Assembly (NCBI RefSeq): GCF_000936425.1 | Contig: NZ_AVFK01000017.1 | Location: 1-64,000, forward strand | DNA: 64,000 nt | Reading direction: 5' to 3' | DNA from: Skermanella aerolata KACC 11604 | GTDB taxonomy: Bacteria; Pseudomonadota; Alphaproteobacteria; Azospirillales; Azospirillaceae | In this document: positions 48,821 through 57,500 of the stretch, piece by piece | Layout of the letters: the number at the start of each line of letters is the position of its first letter | Position numbering within the stretch: the stretch's first letter is position 1 | Position numbers and translations under genes: made by a program | Notes under the pieces: generated by a model | What the model was told of the DNA's origin: nothing | What the model saw: only the letters and a program-made list of their open reading frames with translations | The model's database searches: none

Positions 48821-49078
48821 TCAGGAGTTGATCGTGATCGAGCCGATCGAGGTGTTGTCGCTGACGTCGCCGCCCAGCGCGCCCTGGGCGCCCGAGTTGG
48901 AGCCGGCGTCGCCACCGAAGCCCGAAGCGCCGGCTTCGGCCGAACCGCCGCCGTAGCCGCCGAAGGCCGACGCGCTGCCGAGGCCGGCGCCGCCGAGAGC
49001 CGAGGAGCCCGAGGTGGAGTGGCCGAACGCGTCACCACCCGACTTGCCGCTCTGCTCGACGCCGATGTTGTTGGTCAT
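48821..49078 (-). CDS. Glycine/serine/alanine-rich small protein
   Basis: An 85-residue low-complexity protein: MTNNIGVEQSGKSGGDAFGH, then runs such as GGAGLGSASAFGGYGGGSAE, ending NTSIGSITINS. No signal peptide, no Cys. GGAGAG lies six bases before the ATG, supporting translation. It may be a surface, matrix or phase-separating protein, but nothing decides it. It converges on the small two-helix protein gene. Confidence 0.55.
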   Translation of the reverse strand: MTNNIGVEQSGKSGGDAFGHSTSGSSALGGAGLGSASAFGGYGGGSAEAGASGFGGDAGSNSGAQGALGGDVSDNTSIGSITINS

Positions 49079-49388
49079 GATGCTCTCCGCTGATCAAGGG
49101 TTTGTTTGAAGCTGGTCGGCAGTCCGTCTCGTTCCGCCGATGTATCCTATATCAGCAAGCTCCGTGCCACTTTCGAGAGTGGTAGAAAAATCTGCTCGAC
49201 CCCAGCGTTTCCCTAGGCGAGCCACCCCGAATCCCGATATTTCGCGCCGCCACATAGTCGAGTTTGCTGGAACCCGTCTAGAAAATCTGGACTACTCAAT
49301 ACGGGTACCGGGAACCCGGCCGCCGAAGCGCGCTTTCCATCGATGGACGCGTCTGCATGGGGAGCGGGGAACTTTGCCATCTGCCGGC
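49079..49388. other. Intergenic region before the TIGR02587 gene
   Basis: About 310 bases between divergent genes. An open frame extends upstream of ATG 49389, but its encoded sequence is arginine-rich and unlike the family. No repeat, RNA or clear promoter was identified. Confidence 0.35.
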
Positions 49389-50246
49389 ATGATATGGGAT
49401 CGGAAGGCCAACAGGGATTTCGCGGTCGCCAGCGCGCGGGCGTTCGGCGGGGCCATCATCTTCTCGCTGCCGCTGATGATGACGATGGAGATGTGGTGGC
49501 TGGGCTTCTATATGGACCGCTTCCGGCTTGTCCTGTTCCTGGTTCTGACCATCCCTGTCCTGGCCGTGCTATCCCACTACGCCGGGTTCGAGCGCGCCGA
49601 CGGCCCGCTGGACCTCACTCTCGATGCCTTTGCGGCACTGGCCGTGGGCTTCATCGCCTCCGCCTTCATCCTGGTCCTGCTTCACGTCCTTCAGGCTGGC
49701 AACTCGCCCGACGAACTGATCGGAAAGGTCGTGCTCCAGGCCATACCCGGGGCCATCGGCGCCATGCTGGCGCGCAGCCAGCTGGGAGCGCGCGGCGACG
49801 ATGAGGACTCCGCGGACGGCGATGCGGACGAGGAGGTCGAGGAGGCGCGGCGAGACACCTATGCCGGCGAACTGTTCCTGGCCGGCATCGGCGCCATGTT
49901 CATGGCCTTCAACGTCGCCCCGACCGACGAGATGGTCCTGATCGGCTTGATGATGACGGAATGGCATGCGATCGCCCTTGTCGCCGGCTCCCTCCTGCTG
50001 ATGCACGCCTTCGTCTATGCCGTCGAGTTCAGGGGCACGACGCGGCGGCGGGAGGGCGTTCCCTTCACCAGCGAATTCCTGCGCCTGACAATCGTCGCCT
50101 ACGCCCTGTCCCTGCTGATCAGCCTTTATGTGCTGTGGACCTTCGGCCGCACCGACGGCCTTGGGCTGCTTGAACTGGTCAAGGTGACGCTGGTGCTCGG
50201 TTTCCCCGCGGCATTGGGCGCCGCGGCCGCCCGCCTGATCCTGTGA
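49389..50246 (+). CDS. TIGR02587 family integral membrane protein
   Basis: A 285-residue membrane protein with about seven helices. DFAVASARAFGGAIIFSLPL, MTMEMWWLGFYMDRFRLVLF and GELFLAGIGAMFMAFNVAPT match the TIGR02587 family. An acidic cytoplasmic loop (EDSADGDADEEVEEARRD) sits mid-protein. It is always followed by a TIGR02588 protein, as here, so the two should act together; the function is unknown. Confidence 0.85.
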   Translation: MIWDRKANRDFAVASARAFGGAIIFSLPLMMTMEMWWLGFYMDRFRLVLFLVLTIPVLAVLSHYAGFERADGPLDLTLDAFAALAVGFIASAFILVLLHVLQAGNSPDELIGKVVLQAIPGAIGAMLARSQLGARGDDEDSADGDADEEVEEARRDTYAGELFLAGIGAMFMAFNVAPTDEMVLIGLMMTEWHAIALVAGSLLLMHAFVYAVEFRGTTRRREGVPFTSEFLRLTIVAYALSLLISLYVLWTFGRTDGLGLLELVKVTLVLGFPAALGAAAARLIL

Positions 50247-50668
50247 ACCGGTCCATGAACGGGTCCACCAACAGGAGCAACGATGCCGGGCGTGCGGAAA
50301 TCCCCGCCCTGGAATGGCTGCTTGGCAGCGTCGGGGCGTTGATGGTGGCCGGCGCCATCGGTTTCCTGGCATGGACCGGCGCGGTCAACGGCGATTCTCC
50401 TCCCGATATCAAGGTCGAGGTCGTCCGCGTAGTCGAACAGCGGAACGGCTGGCTGGTCCAGGTCAGCGCCTTCAACGAAGGCGGCAGCGCCGCCTCGGAA
50501 GTCACGGTCGGCGGTGAATTCACGGCTCCCGACGGGACGGTGGAATCCGCCGAATTCCTGCTCGATTACCTGCCTTCCCGGTCGGACCGGCAAGGCGGCC
50601 TGTTATTCTCCCACGATCCCAGGGCCGGCGGCCTGAAGGTCCGCGCCTTGGGCTATGCGGAACCCTGA
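50243..50668 (+). CDS. TIGR02588 family protein
   Basis: A 141-residue single-pass protein. A membrane helix at about 27-48 (WLLGSVGALMVAGAIGFLAW) is followed by a periplasmic beta-rich domain (EVVRVVEQRNGWLVQVSAFN, GGEFTAPDGTVESAEFLLDY). The GTG start overlaps the stop of the TIGR02587 gene, indicating translational coupling. Confidence 0.85.
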   Translation: MNRSMNGSTNRSNDAGRAEIPALEWLLGSVGALMVAGAIGFLAWTGAVNGDSPPDIKVEVVRVVEQRNGWLVQVSAFNEGGSAASEVTVGGEFTAPDGTVESAEFLLDYLPSRSDRQGGLLFSHDPRAGGLKVRALGYAEP

Positions 50669-50720
50669 CCAATATCGGAGTATGCGAATTTCCGCAAAAT
50701 GGTTTCCGTTGATATAAGCG

Positions 50721-50749
50721 TTGACAGTTTTCCTCCCCTGTCATTCATG
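50721..50749 (+). promoter_or_regulatory. Possible promoter of the binding-protein gene
   Basis: An exact TTGACA at 50721-50726 lies 57 bases before the binding-protein ATG. At 17 bases spacing the -10 would be ttcatg, only a partial match, so this is tentative. Confidence 0.3.
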
Positions 50750-50782
50750 GGTATCAAACACTAAGACAGGGAGAAACGACCA

Positions 50783-52006
50783 ATGAAACCAACGACAAAG
50801 GCGCTCCTGGCCGCCACCTGCACGCTCGCCCTCGCCACCACGCTGTCGTCCGGCGCCAGCGCCCAGGTCTCCGGCGATGCGGTCAAGATCGGCGTGCTCA
50901 ACGACCAGTCCGGCCTCTACGCCGATTTCGGCGGACGCGGTTCGGTCATCGCGGCGCAGATGGCGGTGGAGGACTTCGGCGGCAAGGTGCTTGGCAAGCC
51001 GATCCAGGTCCTTTCGGCCGATCACCAGAACAAGCCGGACGTCGGCTCCAACATCGCGCGCCAGTGGTTCGACCAGGACGGCGTCGATGCCATCGCCGAC
51101 CTGACCACCTCCTCCGTGGCGCTGGCGGTCCAGGAGATCGGCAAGCAGACCGGCAAGGTCACGATGACCTCGGGGGCCGCGACCTCCCGCCTGACGGGAG
51201 ACGCCTGCTCGCCGACCGGCTTCCACTGGGCCTACGACACCGTGGCGCTCGCCAACGGCACCGGCAAGTCCGTGGTCGCGGAAGGCTTGAAGAAGTGGTT
51301 CTTCCTGACGGCCGACTATGCCTTCGGCTACGCGCTGGAGAAGGACGTCAGCGAAGTCGTCAAGGCCTCGGGCGGCGAAGTCGTCGGATCGGTCCGGCAT
51401 CCGCTCAATACTTCGGACTTCTCCTCCTTCCTGCTCCAGGCGCAGGGTTCCGGCGCTGAAGTGATCGGTCTAGCCAATGCCGGCGGCGACACGACCACCT
51501 CGATCAAGCAGGCGGCGGAGTTCGGCATCGTCGCCGGCGGCCAGCACCTCGCGGGCCTGCTGCTGGTGCTCAGCGACATCCACGCTCTCGGGCTGGAGAC
51601 GGCGCAGGGCCTCGTCCTGACGACCGGCTTCTACTGGGACCTGGACGACGAGTCGCGCGCATGGTCGCAGCGCTACTACGAGCGCATGCAGCGGATGCCC
51701 AACATGGTCCAGGCGGGCGTCTACTCCTCCGTCATGCATTACCTCAAGGCGGTCCAGGAAGCGGGCAGCGATGAAGGCAAGGTCGTCGCCGCAAAGATGA
51801 AGGAACTGCCGATCAAGGACATGTTCGCCCGCAACGGCAAGGTCCGTGAGGACGGCCGGATGGTCCACGACATGTATCTCGCCCGCGTGAAGACCCCGGC
51901 GCAGTCCAAGAAGCCGTGGGATTATTACGAGATCGTCCGCACCATCCCCGGCGATGAGGCCTACCTGCCGCTCGACCGCAGCCCGTGCCCGCTCGTCAAG
52001 AAATAA
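50783..52006 (+). CDS. ABC transporter substrate-binding protein (branched-chain amino acid type)
   Basis: A 407-residue type 1 periplasmic binding protein. The signal peptide ends at GASA/Q (about residue 28). VKIGVLNDQSGLYADFGGRG, QKPDVGSNIARQWFDQDGVD-like and FLTADYAFGYALEKDVSEVV are typical of Peripla_BP_6. No permease or ATPase genes are adjacent, so it is an orphan and could serve a remote importer or a sensor. The ligand is unknown. GGGAGA lies about 7 bases before the ATG. Confidence 0.88.
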   Translation: MKPTTKALLAATCTLALATTLSSGASAQVSGDAVKIGVLNDQSGLYADFGGRGSVIAAQMAVEDFGGKVLGKPIQVLSADHQNKPDVGSNIARQWFDQDGVDAIADLTTSSVALAVQEIGKQTGKVTMTSGAATSRLTGDACSPTGFHWAYDTVALANGTGKSVVAEGLKKWFFLTADYAFGYALEKDVSEVVKASGGEVVGSVRHPLNTSDFSSFLLQAQGSGAEVIGLANAGGDTTTSIKQAAEFGIVAGGQHLAGLLLVLSDIHALGLETAQGLVLTTGFYWDLDDESRAWSQRYYERMQRMPNMVQAGVYSSVMHYLKAVQEAGSDEGKVVAAKMKELPIKDMFARNGKVREDGRMVHDMYLARVKTPAQSKKPWDYYEIVRTIPGDEAYLPLDRSPCPLVKK

Positions 52007-52019
52007 GGAACGCCCGTCC

Positions 52020-52433
52020 CTACCGGAGCCGTCCGGCCAGCAGCCACAGCATGACCAGGGCGGCCCCGGACAGGAACAGTCCTATATAAAGACGGACCGG
52101 GACCCTCACGCGCTCCTCCGCCATCTGCCGCTTGCCCGTGGATTTGTCTGCGGACTTCCTGCGCGCGGGTGCGCCGGACGGAGCCGCCGGGGGCACCGGA
52201 TTGCGCCGGGGGTCGTGCAGACTGACCAGCGTCCAGTCATAGACCTCGCCCCGCGCATCCGGATCGGCCTGAAGCCGGATCAGCCGCAGGAAGGCGCGCG
52301 GCGTTCCACGCACCGCCGCCGCGAAGGCGGCTGCGCCGTCGGCCTGGGCATCGTGGACGGTCAGCGTCTCCCACTTCTTGCCGGAAGCCTTCTGCACGAC
52401 GAAGCGCTCGCCGCCCGGCCGATCTCTACTCAT
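52020..52433 (-). CDS. C-terminally anchored protein of unknown function
   Basis: A 137-residue protein. Residues 1-65 (ERFVVQKASGKKWETLTVHD, GTPRAFLRLIRLQADPDARG) resemble a small soluble domain. A proline- and basic-rich linker follows, and a single membrane helix, LYIGLFLSGAALVMLWLLAG, ends the protein. The ATG at 52433 is chosen over an in-frame TTG three codons upstream. It is convergent with the binding-protein gene. Confidence 0.6.
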   Translation of the reverse strand: MSRDRPGGERFVVQKASGKKWETLTVHDAQADGAAAFAAAVRGTPRAFLRLIRLQADPDARGEVYDWTLVSLHDPRRNPVPPAAPSGAPARRKSADKSTGKRQMAEERVRVPVRLYIGLFLSGAALVMLWLLAGRLR

Positions 52434-52663
52434 CCGCGACAAACCGCCGCGTATCTGACTCCGGGATGGAACCGTACCCCATTTGGGTGCCTACTTTCGT
52501 TCAGGATGACCAGTCGAACTGACTACATCAGACCCGACCAAACCAGACCGGCATCCGCAAACGCGGGACTGTTCTCGGCCCACCGATCCTAAGCACCCGA
52601 TCTTCAAGACACGACCGGTTCGCCGTCCAATCATCAATCCCGCCCAGATTATGGGAGGCATCG

Positions 52664-52945
52664 GTGTTGACGCTCAACGACTGTATCGCACTCAGTGACC
52701 TGCTCCCCGAAGAAATCGAGGAGATTTCCCGCCACGAACGTCTTGGTTTCGTTCCAGCGATGGCCAAAGGCCACAACCTGCTGAACCAGCCTTGGGGGCC
52801 TCCGGCGATCCGCCAGATCCTTCGCGACAACTTGACCGCCGCGGTGCGGACGTCGCAGGTCGAGCGCTGCGGTCGCGCGATGGAAACCTACCAGGGCTTC
52901 CAAGCCCGCCATCCCGGCGGCATCGACCGCCGCAAGCGGCTCTGA
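52664..52945 (+). CDS. Small conserved hypothetical protein
   Basis: A 93-residue soluble protein with helical character (ALSDLLPEEIEEISRHERLG, AIRQILRDNLTAAVRTSQVE). The GTG start has GGGAGG five bases upstream, which supports translation. Function unknown. It converges on the receiver protein gene. Confidence 0.6.
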   Translation: MLTLNDCIALSDLLPEEIEEISRHERLGFVPAMAKGHNLLNQPWGPPAIRQILRDNLTAAVRTSQVERCGRAMETYQGFQARHPGGIDRRKRL

Positions 52946-52955
52946 GGCTTGCCGC

Positions 52956-53999
52956 TTACCCCCGCCTGACATCCGGAAACACCTTGGCGACGGCCGCTTC
53001 CAGCTCGGCGACCGTCGTTTCCGCAATTCGCCGGTCATGCTCGCCGCTCAGGTCCAGCAGCCGTTCGATCGTCCGGGCATGCAGGTGCAGGATGTCGATC
53101 GACCGGGTGTCGGTTCCGTTCATGCGGTCGCGGATCGACGCCAGCGACGCCCATGTCCGCTGGATCAGCGGCTGGCTCAATCCCACGCTCTGCCGGATGC
53201 CGTCCATCGTGTCGATCAGCAAGGTGGCCAGCCGTTCCGGGTTCGACGAGATCAGCAGGCCTTCCCGCGCCATCTCCAGCCGCGCCCGGTCGGCCGAAAC
53301 CAGTTCGACCCGTTTCAGCCGGACGCGCGAGAACAGCCTTTTCGACGCGTGCGACGGACGGACCAGCCCCGGCGGCATTCCCGAAGCCGCCGCCAGCGGT
53401 GCCGGATCGATCATGAAGGCGTCGGCGACGGCATCCAGATCCTCGGTCGGGACGGCGCCCCGCGCCTCCGCTTCCTTCGGCACATATCCCTGCGGCACCC
53501 CGGCCATCGAGACACCCTTGCCTTGCTGTGCCCTGCGCCGGTCCGGCCCGAAGAAACGCCGCGTCAGCACGTAGCACCGCGTCCGCTGGATCGACGCTTC
53601 CAGCCGCGCCGCCAGCGCCTTGCGGGAGACGGGCTTCGCCAGGAACGCCGTCACGCCGGCATCGCGCGCCCGCGCCACGAGGCTCTGGTTGCTGTGGCTG
53701 GTCAGCATGATGACGGGCATCAGCGGGTTGGGACTGTCGGGGTGGTTCCGGATCAGCCGCGTCAGCGCCAAACCCGAAACCTCCGGCATTTCCCAGTCGG
53801 AAATCAGCAGGTCCGGGGCCGACCGCTGGACTTGGACGAAAGCTTCGGCGCCATTGGCGCACTCGATGATTTCGCTGATGCCGAGCGAGCGCAGCAAACC
53901 GCGCAGCACCAAGCGGGTGCCGCGGTCATCTTCCGCAACCACGACCCGGACATCGTCCGGGATGTCGATGGATACGGCGCCGTCTCGGGGCATGAGCAT
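52956..53999 (-). CDS. Response regulator with C-terminal helical domain
   Basis: A 347-residue protein. Receiver domain (about 15-140) with VVVAEDDRGTRLVLRGLL, phospho-Asp 68 in LLISDWEMPEVSGLALTRLI, Thr in VIMLTSHSNQS and Lys in TAFLAKPVSR. The remaining 200 residues carry no DNA-binding motif; they are helical near the end (MNGTDTRSIDILHLHARTIE). It may act by protein-protein contact, for example in motility signalling, since a chemoreceptor gene is near. The start could be the ATG at 53993. Confidence 0.82.
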   Translation of the reverse strand: MLMPRDGAVSIDIPDDVRVVVAEDDRGTRLVLRGLLRSLGISEIIECANGAEAFVQVQRSAPDLLISDWEMPEVSGLALTRLIRNHPDSPNPLMPVIMLTSHSNQSLVARARDAGVTAFLAKPVSRKALAARLEASIQRTRCYVLTRRFFGPDRRRAQQGKGVSMAGVPQGYVPKEAEARGAVPTEDLDAVADAFMIDPAPLAAASGMPPGLVRPSHASKRLFSRVRLKRVELVSADRARLEMAREGLLISSNPERLATLLIDTMDGIRQSVGLSQPLIQRTWASLASIRDRMNGTDTRSIDILHLHARTIERLLDLSGEHDRRIAETTVAELEAAVAKVFPDVRRG

Positions 54000-54144
54000 G
54001 TTTTAGCCCGTCACCGATGCGTGGGGACGACCCGGACGAGCCATCGACAGGCACGCCACCCCTCATTTACAGGGCCGTAACCGTACGATAGCTAGTATGA
54101 GTTGCAGCGCAACACGAAAATTTTGCCGGAAACATATATTATTG

Positions 54145-54717
54145 CTAATCCTCGCTCTCGATATTATCCGGATCTTCGGCGTCCACCACCCGTTTCGCCA
54201 TCTGGTAGCTGAAGCCGACCCGCCCCAGCGCCGCCAGATCCTTGTCGCGATGCTCCGCCCGCCCGGATGTCCGGAACGGTCCAAGCCTGCGCCGGCGCGC
54301 GAGAGCCACGGCTGCGGCCAGTTCCGTATCGCCGGGGGTTTCCTCATCGACGGTTTCCAGCGCCGCGTCGATATGGTCGGTTTCCAGCCCCTTCAGCGCC
54401 AGCTTGCCCCGGATACCCCGCGTCGAGGTGCCGCGCCGGTGCAGGCTGGCCGCCTTCGCTTCCGCATAGGCCTTGTCGTCCAGCAGGCCGCTCCGCAGGT
54501 AGCGCTCGATCAGCGCTTCCACCAGGGCTGCCCCTTCTTCCCGGTCCGTGCCATGGGCGCGTGCCGACCGCTCGACCTTGCCCATCAGGACCCGGCGCAG
54601 ATTGGCGGACGAGCTGGCGAAGCGCTGGAGATAATACAGCGCCGCGTTCTCCAGATACTGGGCAGTGACGGGCTTCTGCGTCTTCGTTCGATTGTTAGGC
54701 GTTCTTTGATCGTTCAT
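54145..54717 (-). CDS. recX: Regulatory protein RecX
   Basis: A 190-residue helical protein of the RecX family, which modulates RecA. AALYYLQRFASSSANLRRVL, ALIERYLRSGLLDDKAYAEA, SLHRRGTSTRGIRGKLALKG and the C-terminal GRVGFSYQMAKRVVD are typical. recA is not adjacent. GATTGTTAGGCG-rich sequence lies upstream of the start codon region, and the gap above it is AT-rich. Confidence 0.85.
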   Translation of the reverse strand: MNDQRTPNNRTKTQKPVTAQYLENAALYYLQRFASSSANLRRVLMGKVERSARAHGTDREEGAALVEALIERYLRSGLLDDKAYAEAKAASLHRRGTSTRGIRGKLALKGLETDHIDAALETVDEETPGDTELAAAVALARRRRLGPFRTSGRAEHRDKDLAALGRVGFSYQMAKRVVDAEDPDNIESED

Positions 54718-54909
54718 TTCTTCTCATCGGAAATTAAAGTGTCGGATCGTATTCAGTCTTATTTCGGCTTGCCTAGTCATTGTCTTTCCAATGATCGGCC
54801 AAACGGCTCCTGCCCTATGCCTAAAATACAATAGAAACTTCGGGTAGGTGGCTTAAGATCATTTGATGACGTTTTAGGCGTTTGCCTCTTACCGACGAAT
54901 GCACAAAAG

Positions 54910-55224
54910 ATGATTGCCCGGATGCCGGATTTCATTCCGGCCATTTCCTTGCTTTTCGGCGGCCTCGTTCTCAGCGCCGTCCTGACACTGTCCCCTCATC
55001 CCGGCGAACCGGCCTTGGTCGTCTTTTCGCCTTCCACTCCCGGTGCGGAAGCCTTCGCCCGTGTCGCGGAGGCTGGATGGCTGCCGGTGGCGTCCCCCTA
55101 TTCCTTCCTGGTTCTCGCGCGTCCCGACGAAGCCGGCCAGTCCCGCCGCCCAGCCGACGCTTATCTTCTCCTGAACGCAAGCGCCATGTTCGGGTGCCTG
55201 CCTGCCGAAAGTACTGCTCGATGA
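54910..55224 (+). CDS. Small membrane-anchored protein coupled to the chemoreceptor
   Basis: A 104-residue protein with one N-terminal hydrophobic segment ([20 protein letters not shown]) and a soluble part, [20 protein letters not shown]. Function unknown. Its stop overlaps the chemoreceptor ATG (ATGA at 55221), a sign of real translational coupling. Confidence 0.55.
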   Translation: MIARMPDFIPAISLLFGGLVLSAVLTLSPHPGEPALVVFSPSTPGAEAFARVAEAGWLPVASPYSFLVLARPDEAGQSRRPADAYLLLNASAMFGCLPAESTAR

Positions 55225-56678
55225 GTGCGTTGTTGTCCATGCGCCGCCGCATGTCGCTGTTCTCGATCGTCCTGCTCTGGCTCCACGTGCCGCTGGCTGT
55301 TCTGGTCAGCGTCGTCGTTCCCGGTGGTGATCTCATGGCCTCCTTGGCCCTGACCGTGGTCGCGGCATCGTCCGCCAGTCTCGCCGTCTGGCGCGATCCG
55401 ACCAGCCTCGCGGCCCGGACCATGGTAGCAATCGCCTTCGTCATGGTCGTCTCCGCCCTGGTCTTCGAGCTGCGCGGCTCGCCATGGCAGGTCGACGTCC
55501 ACATGTACTACTTCGCCGCCCTGGCGATGCTGACCGGCTTCGCCTGTCCGGTGACCATCCTGTTCGGCGCCGGCGCCACGGCGCTGCACCACCTGATCCT
55601 CAACTTCGCCCTGCCTGCCGCCGTCTTTCCGGGCGGCGCCGATTTTACCCGCGTCCTCCTGCATGCCGCGATCGTCATCCTGGAAACCGGCGTCCTGCTC
55701 TGGATGGTGACCCAACTCGGTACCGCGCTGATGCGTTCCGAAAAGGCGCTGGACGACGTGACCCTGGCCCAGACCGAAACCGCCCGTCTGGCTCGTGAGC
55801 GCGAAGAAGAGCGTCAGGCCGCCGCCCTCAGCCGCCAGAACGACATGCTGACCCTTGCCGCCGCGTTCGAGGAAGGGATCGGCCGCATCTCCGCCAGCCT
55901 CCGCACCGTCTCGACCCAGGTCCTGCGGCAGGCCGACGATCTGGCGACCACGGCGGATGCCACCCGCGCCGACGCCGGCGTTTCGGCGTCCTCCGCCGAA
56001 GAGGTCGCCAACGGCGTCCAGAACGTCGCCACCGCCAGCGACGAACTGACCGCCTCGGCCGGCGAGATCGGCCGCCAGCTCAGCCAGGCTGCCCGCATGA
56101 CGGCGGACGCCAACGATCAGGCGCGCGCGGTCGCCGGCTCCGTCGATGCGCTGGCCCGGGGCGCCGAGCAGGTCGGCCATGTCGTCCAGCTGATCCAGGC
56201 CATCGCGTCGCAGACCAACCTGCTGGCGCTGAACGCGACGATCGAGGCCGCCCGCGCCGGAGAAGCCGGCAAGGGCTTCGCGGTCGTGGCATCGGAGGTC
56301 AAGAGCCTCGCCGGCCAGACCGAGAAGGCGACCGAGGAAATCTCGTCCCGCATCGCCGATATCCAGTCCGCCACCCACGAGGCCGTCGCCGCGATCTCCC
56401 GCATCACCGGAGCCGTCACCTCGATTGACGAAGTGACCTCGACCATCGCCTCCGCCGTCGAGCAGCAGAGCGCCGCCACCCGCGAAATCGCTCAGACCGC
56501 CCAGCAGGTCGCCTGCGCCGTGGCGGCGACCGCCCAGGGCATCCAGGGCGTCGGCCGCGCGGCGGACCGTACGGGCGATGGCGCCGAGCAGGTCCGCACT
56601 TTCTCGGCAGCCCTGATGACCGAGGTCGAAGGACTGGACGGGCAGGTCCGGCGCTTCGTGGCGCATCTGCGGGCATGA
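55221..56678 (+). CDS. Methyl-accepting chemotaxis protein with six-helix N-terminus
   Basis: A 485-residue receptor. About six membrane helices fill residues 15-170, with conserved [20 protein letters not shown] and [20 protein letters not shown], as in a multi-helix sensor class common in alphaproteobacteria. A short coiled coil follows, then the signalling domain with the hairpin tip [20 protein letters not shown]-like sequence and [20 protein letters not shown]. It has no large periplasmic ligand domain, so sensing is probably within the membrane. The upstream in-frame open region from 54882 is not used. Confidence 0.88.
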   Translation: MSALLSMRRRMSLFSIVLLWLHVPLAVLVSVVVPGGDLMASLALTVVAASSASLAVWRDPTSLAARTMVAIAFVMVVSALVFELRGSPWQVDVHMYYFAALAMLTGFACPVTILFGAGATALHHLILNFALPAAVFPGGADFTRVLLHAAIVILETGVLLWMVTQLGTALMRSEKALDDVTLAQTETARLAREREEERQAAALSRQNDMLTLAAAFEEGIGRISASLRTVSTQVLRQADDLATTADATRADAGVSASSAEEVANGVQNVATASDELTASAGEIGRQLSQAARMTADANDQARAVAGSVDALARGAEQVGHVVQLIQAIASQTNLLALNATIEAARAGEAGKGFAVVASEVKSLAGQTEKATEEISSRIADIQSATHEAVAAISRITGAVTSIDEVTSTIASAVEQQSAATREIAQTAQQVACAVAATAQGIQGVGRAADRTGDGAEQVRTFSAALMTEVEGLDGQVRRFVAHLRA

Positions 56679-56838
56679 GCTTTGCTCAGGGAACGATCGC
56701 AGTTTCATAAAAGTTGACACGCCGACGCATTCGGAGCAGTCTCGGCATGCCTTTGCAACCCGCAGGGCGGTCAGGCCGGGGAGCGGCAAACTCCCCAACC
56801 CGACCTAACCATTGATTCCGCGTTAAAGGAAAATCTCA

Positions 56839-56958
56839 ATGGCTGAGACGAGGCTTACCACAACCGGCGTGTTTTCGCGCCGTCCTTTGTTGTCCGCTGC
56901 CGCAGTGGTTTCGACCGCTGCGGCAGCGGGAACCGCCGCTTGCGGGGGTTCCTATTGA
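56839..56958 (+). CDS. Tiny twin-arginine/lipobox-type peptide
   Basis: A 39-residue ORF: MAETRLTTTGVFSRRPLLSA, then AAVVSTAAAAGTAACGGSY. It has a twin-arginine pair (SRRPLL), a hydrophobic run and a terminal lipobox-like TAAC, so it looks like a Tat signal with an almost empty mature part. AAAGGA lies about 8 bases before the ATG. It ends one base before the next gene's ATG, suggesting coupling. Confidence 0.5.
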   Translation: MAETRLTTTGVFSRRPLLSAAAVVSTAAAAGTAACGGSY

Positions 56959-56959
56959 G

Positions 56960-57217
56960 ATGCCAGACAAGATAGTTCGGCTTGATAAGTTCAAGCGCAA
57001 ACCAGCCATGTCGCCGCTGGGAGTGCGTGCGCTCGACATGGTCGAGTACATGGGAAAGTCAGGCCTGACGACCGCGCCAAGGGAGCCGACCGACGAAATG
57101 GTCGCCGCCGGCATGGAAGCGTCGGGCGGCACCGAGACGCAGGTCCGCGCGATATTCAAGGCGATGATCGCCGCCTACGACGCGGACGGGCCGGGGGTGG
57201 CGGGCGTCGTTGGCTAG
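56960..57217 (+). CDS. Small hypothetical protein
   Basis: An 85-residue soluble protein (MPDKIVRLDKFKRKPAMSPL, MVEYMGKSGLTTAPREPTDE, TQVRAIFKAMIAAYDADGPG). No family recognised. It follows the tiny lipobox peptide by one base and is probably its co-translated partner. Confidence 0.55.
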   Translation: MPDKIVRLDKFKRKPAMSPLGVRALDMVEYMGKSGLTTAPREPTDEMVAAGMEASGGTETQVRAIFKAMIAAYDADGPGVAGVVG

Positions 57218-57295
57218 GGGCGGGGAAGTCGGTGTTCGAGGAGACGCAGACCTCTTACTGTACAATTTTCTCAAGCATCACGACCTGATAACAAT

Positions 57296-57434
57296 GGCAT
57301 TGAAGATTAAATGGTAAGTTCCGGAAAAGATGGCGGGCTGAAGCGGCCCGACCTACAAAACTACGCTGGCAAAAGCACGCTGGCGGAGGTCGGGCCGCTT
57401 CAGCCCGACATCTAGCGCTCCTGACCGGTCATTG
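57296..57434. repeat. Dispersed intergenic repeat, copy 2
   Basis: A perfect 21-bp inverted repeat, 57334-57354 against 57387-57407, is embedded in sequence related to 25409-25500. The left 57 bases align without gaps to copy 1 and the right tail (cgacatctagcgctcc, then ccggt) matches its right end. Between the arms lie short direct repeats acgctggc. The rest of the gap from 57218 is unremarkable. Confidence 0.7.
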
Positions 57435-57500
57435 TTTAATGCTGTCGGAACAGGTTCTATCGAGTGGCAAAAGGTAGAAAAACCGCACTTCGGGATAATT

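Noticed and set aside
54882-55220. N-terminal extension of the chemoreceptor in the same frame
   Set aside because: The extension is Arg/Pro/Ser-rich and overlaps the coupled small gene; ATG 55221 starts right before the first membrane helix.
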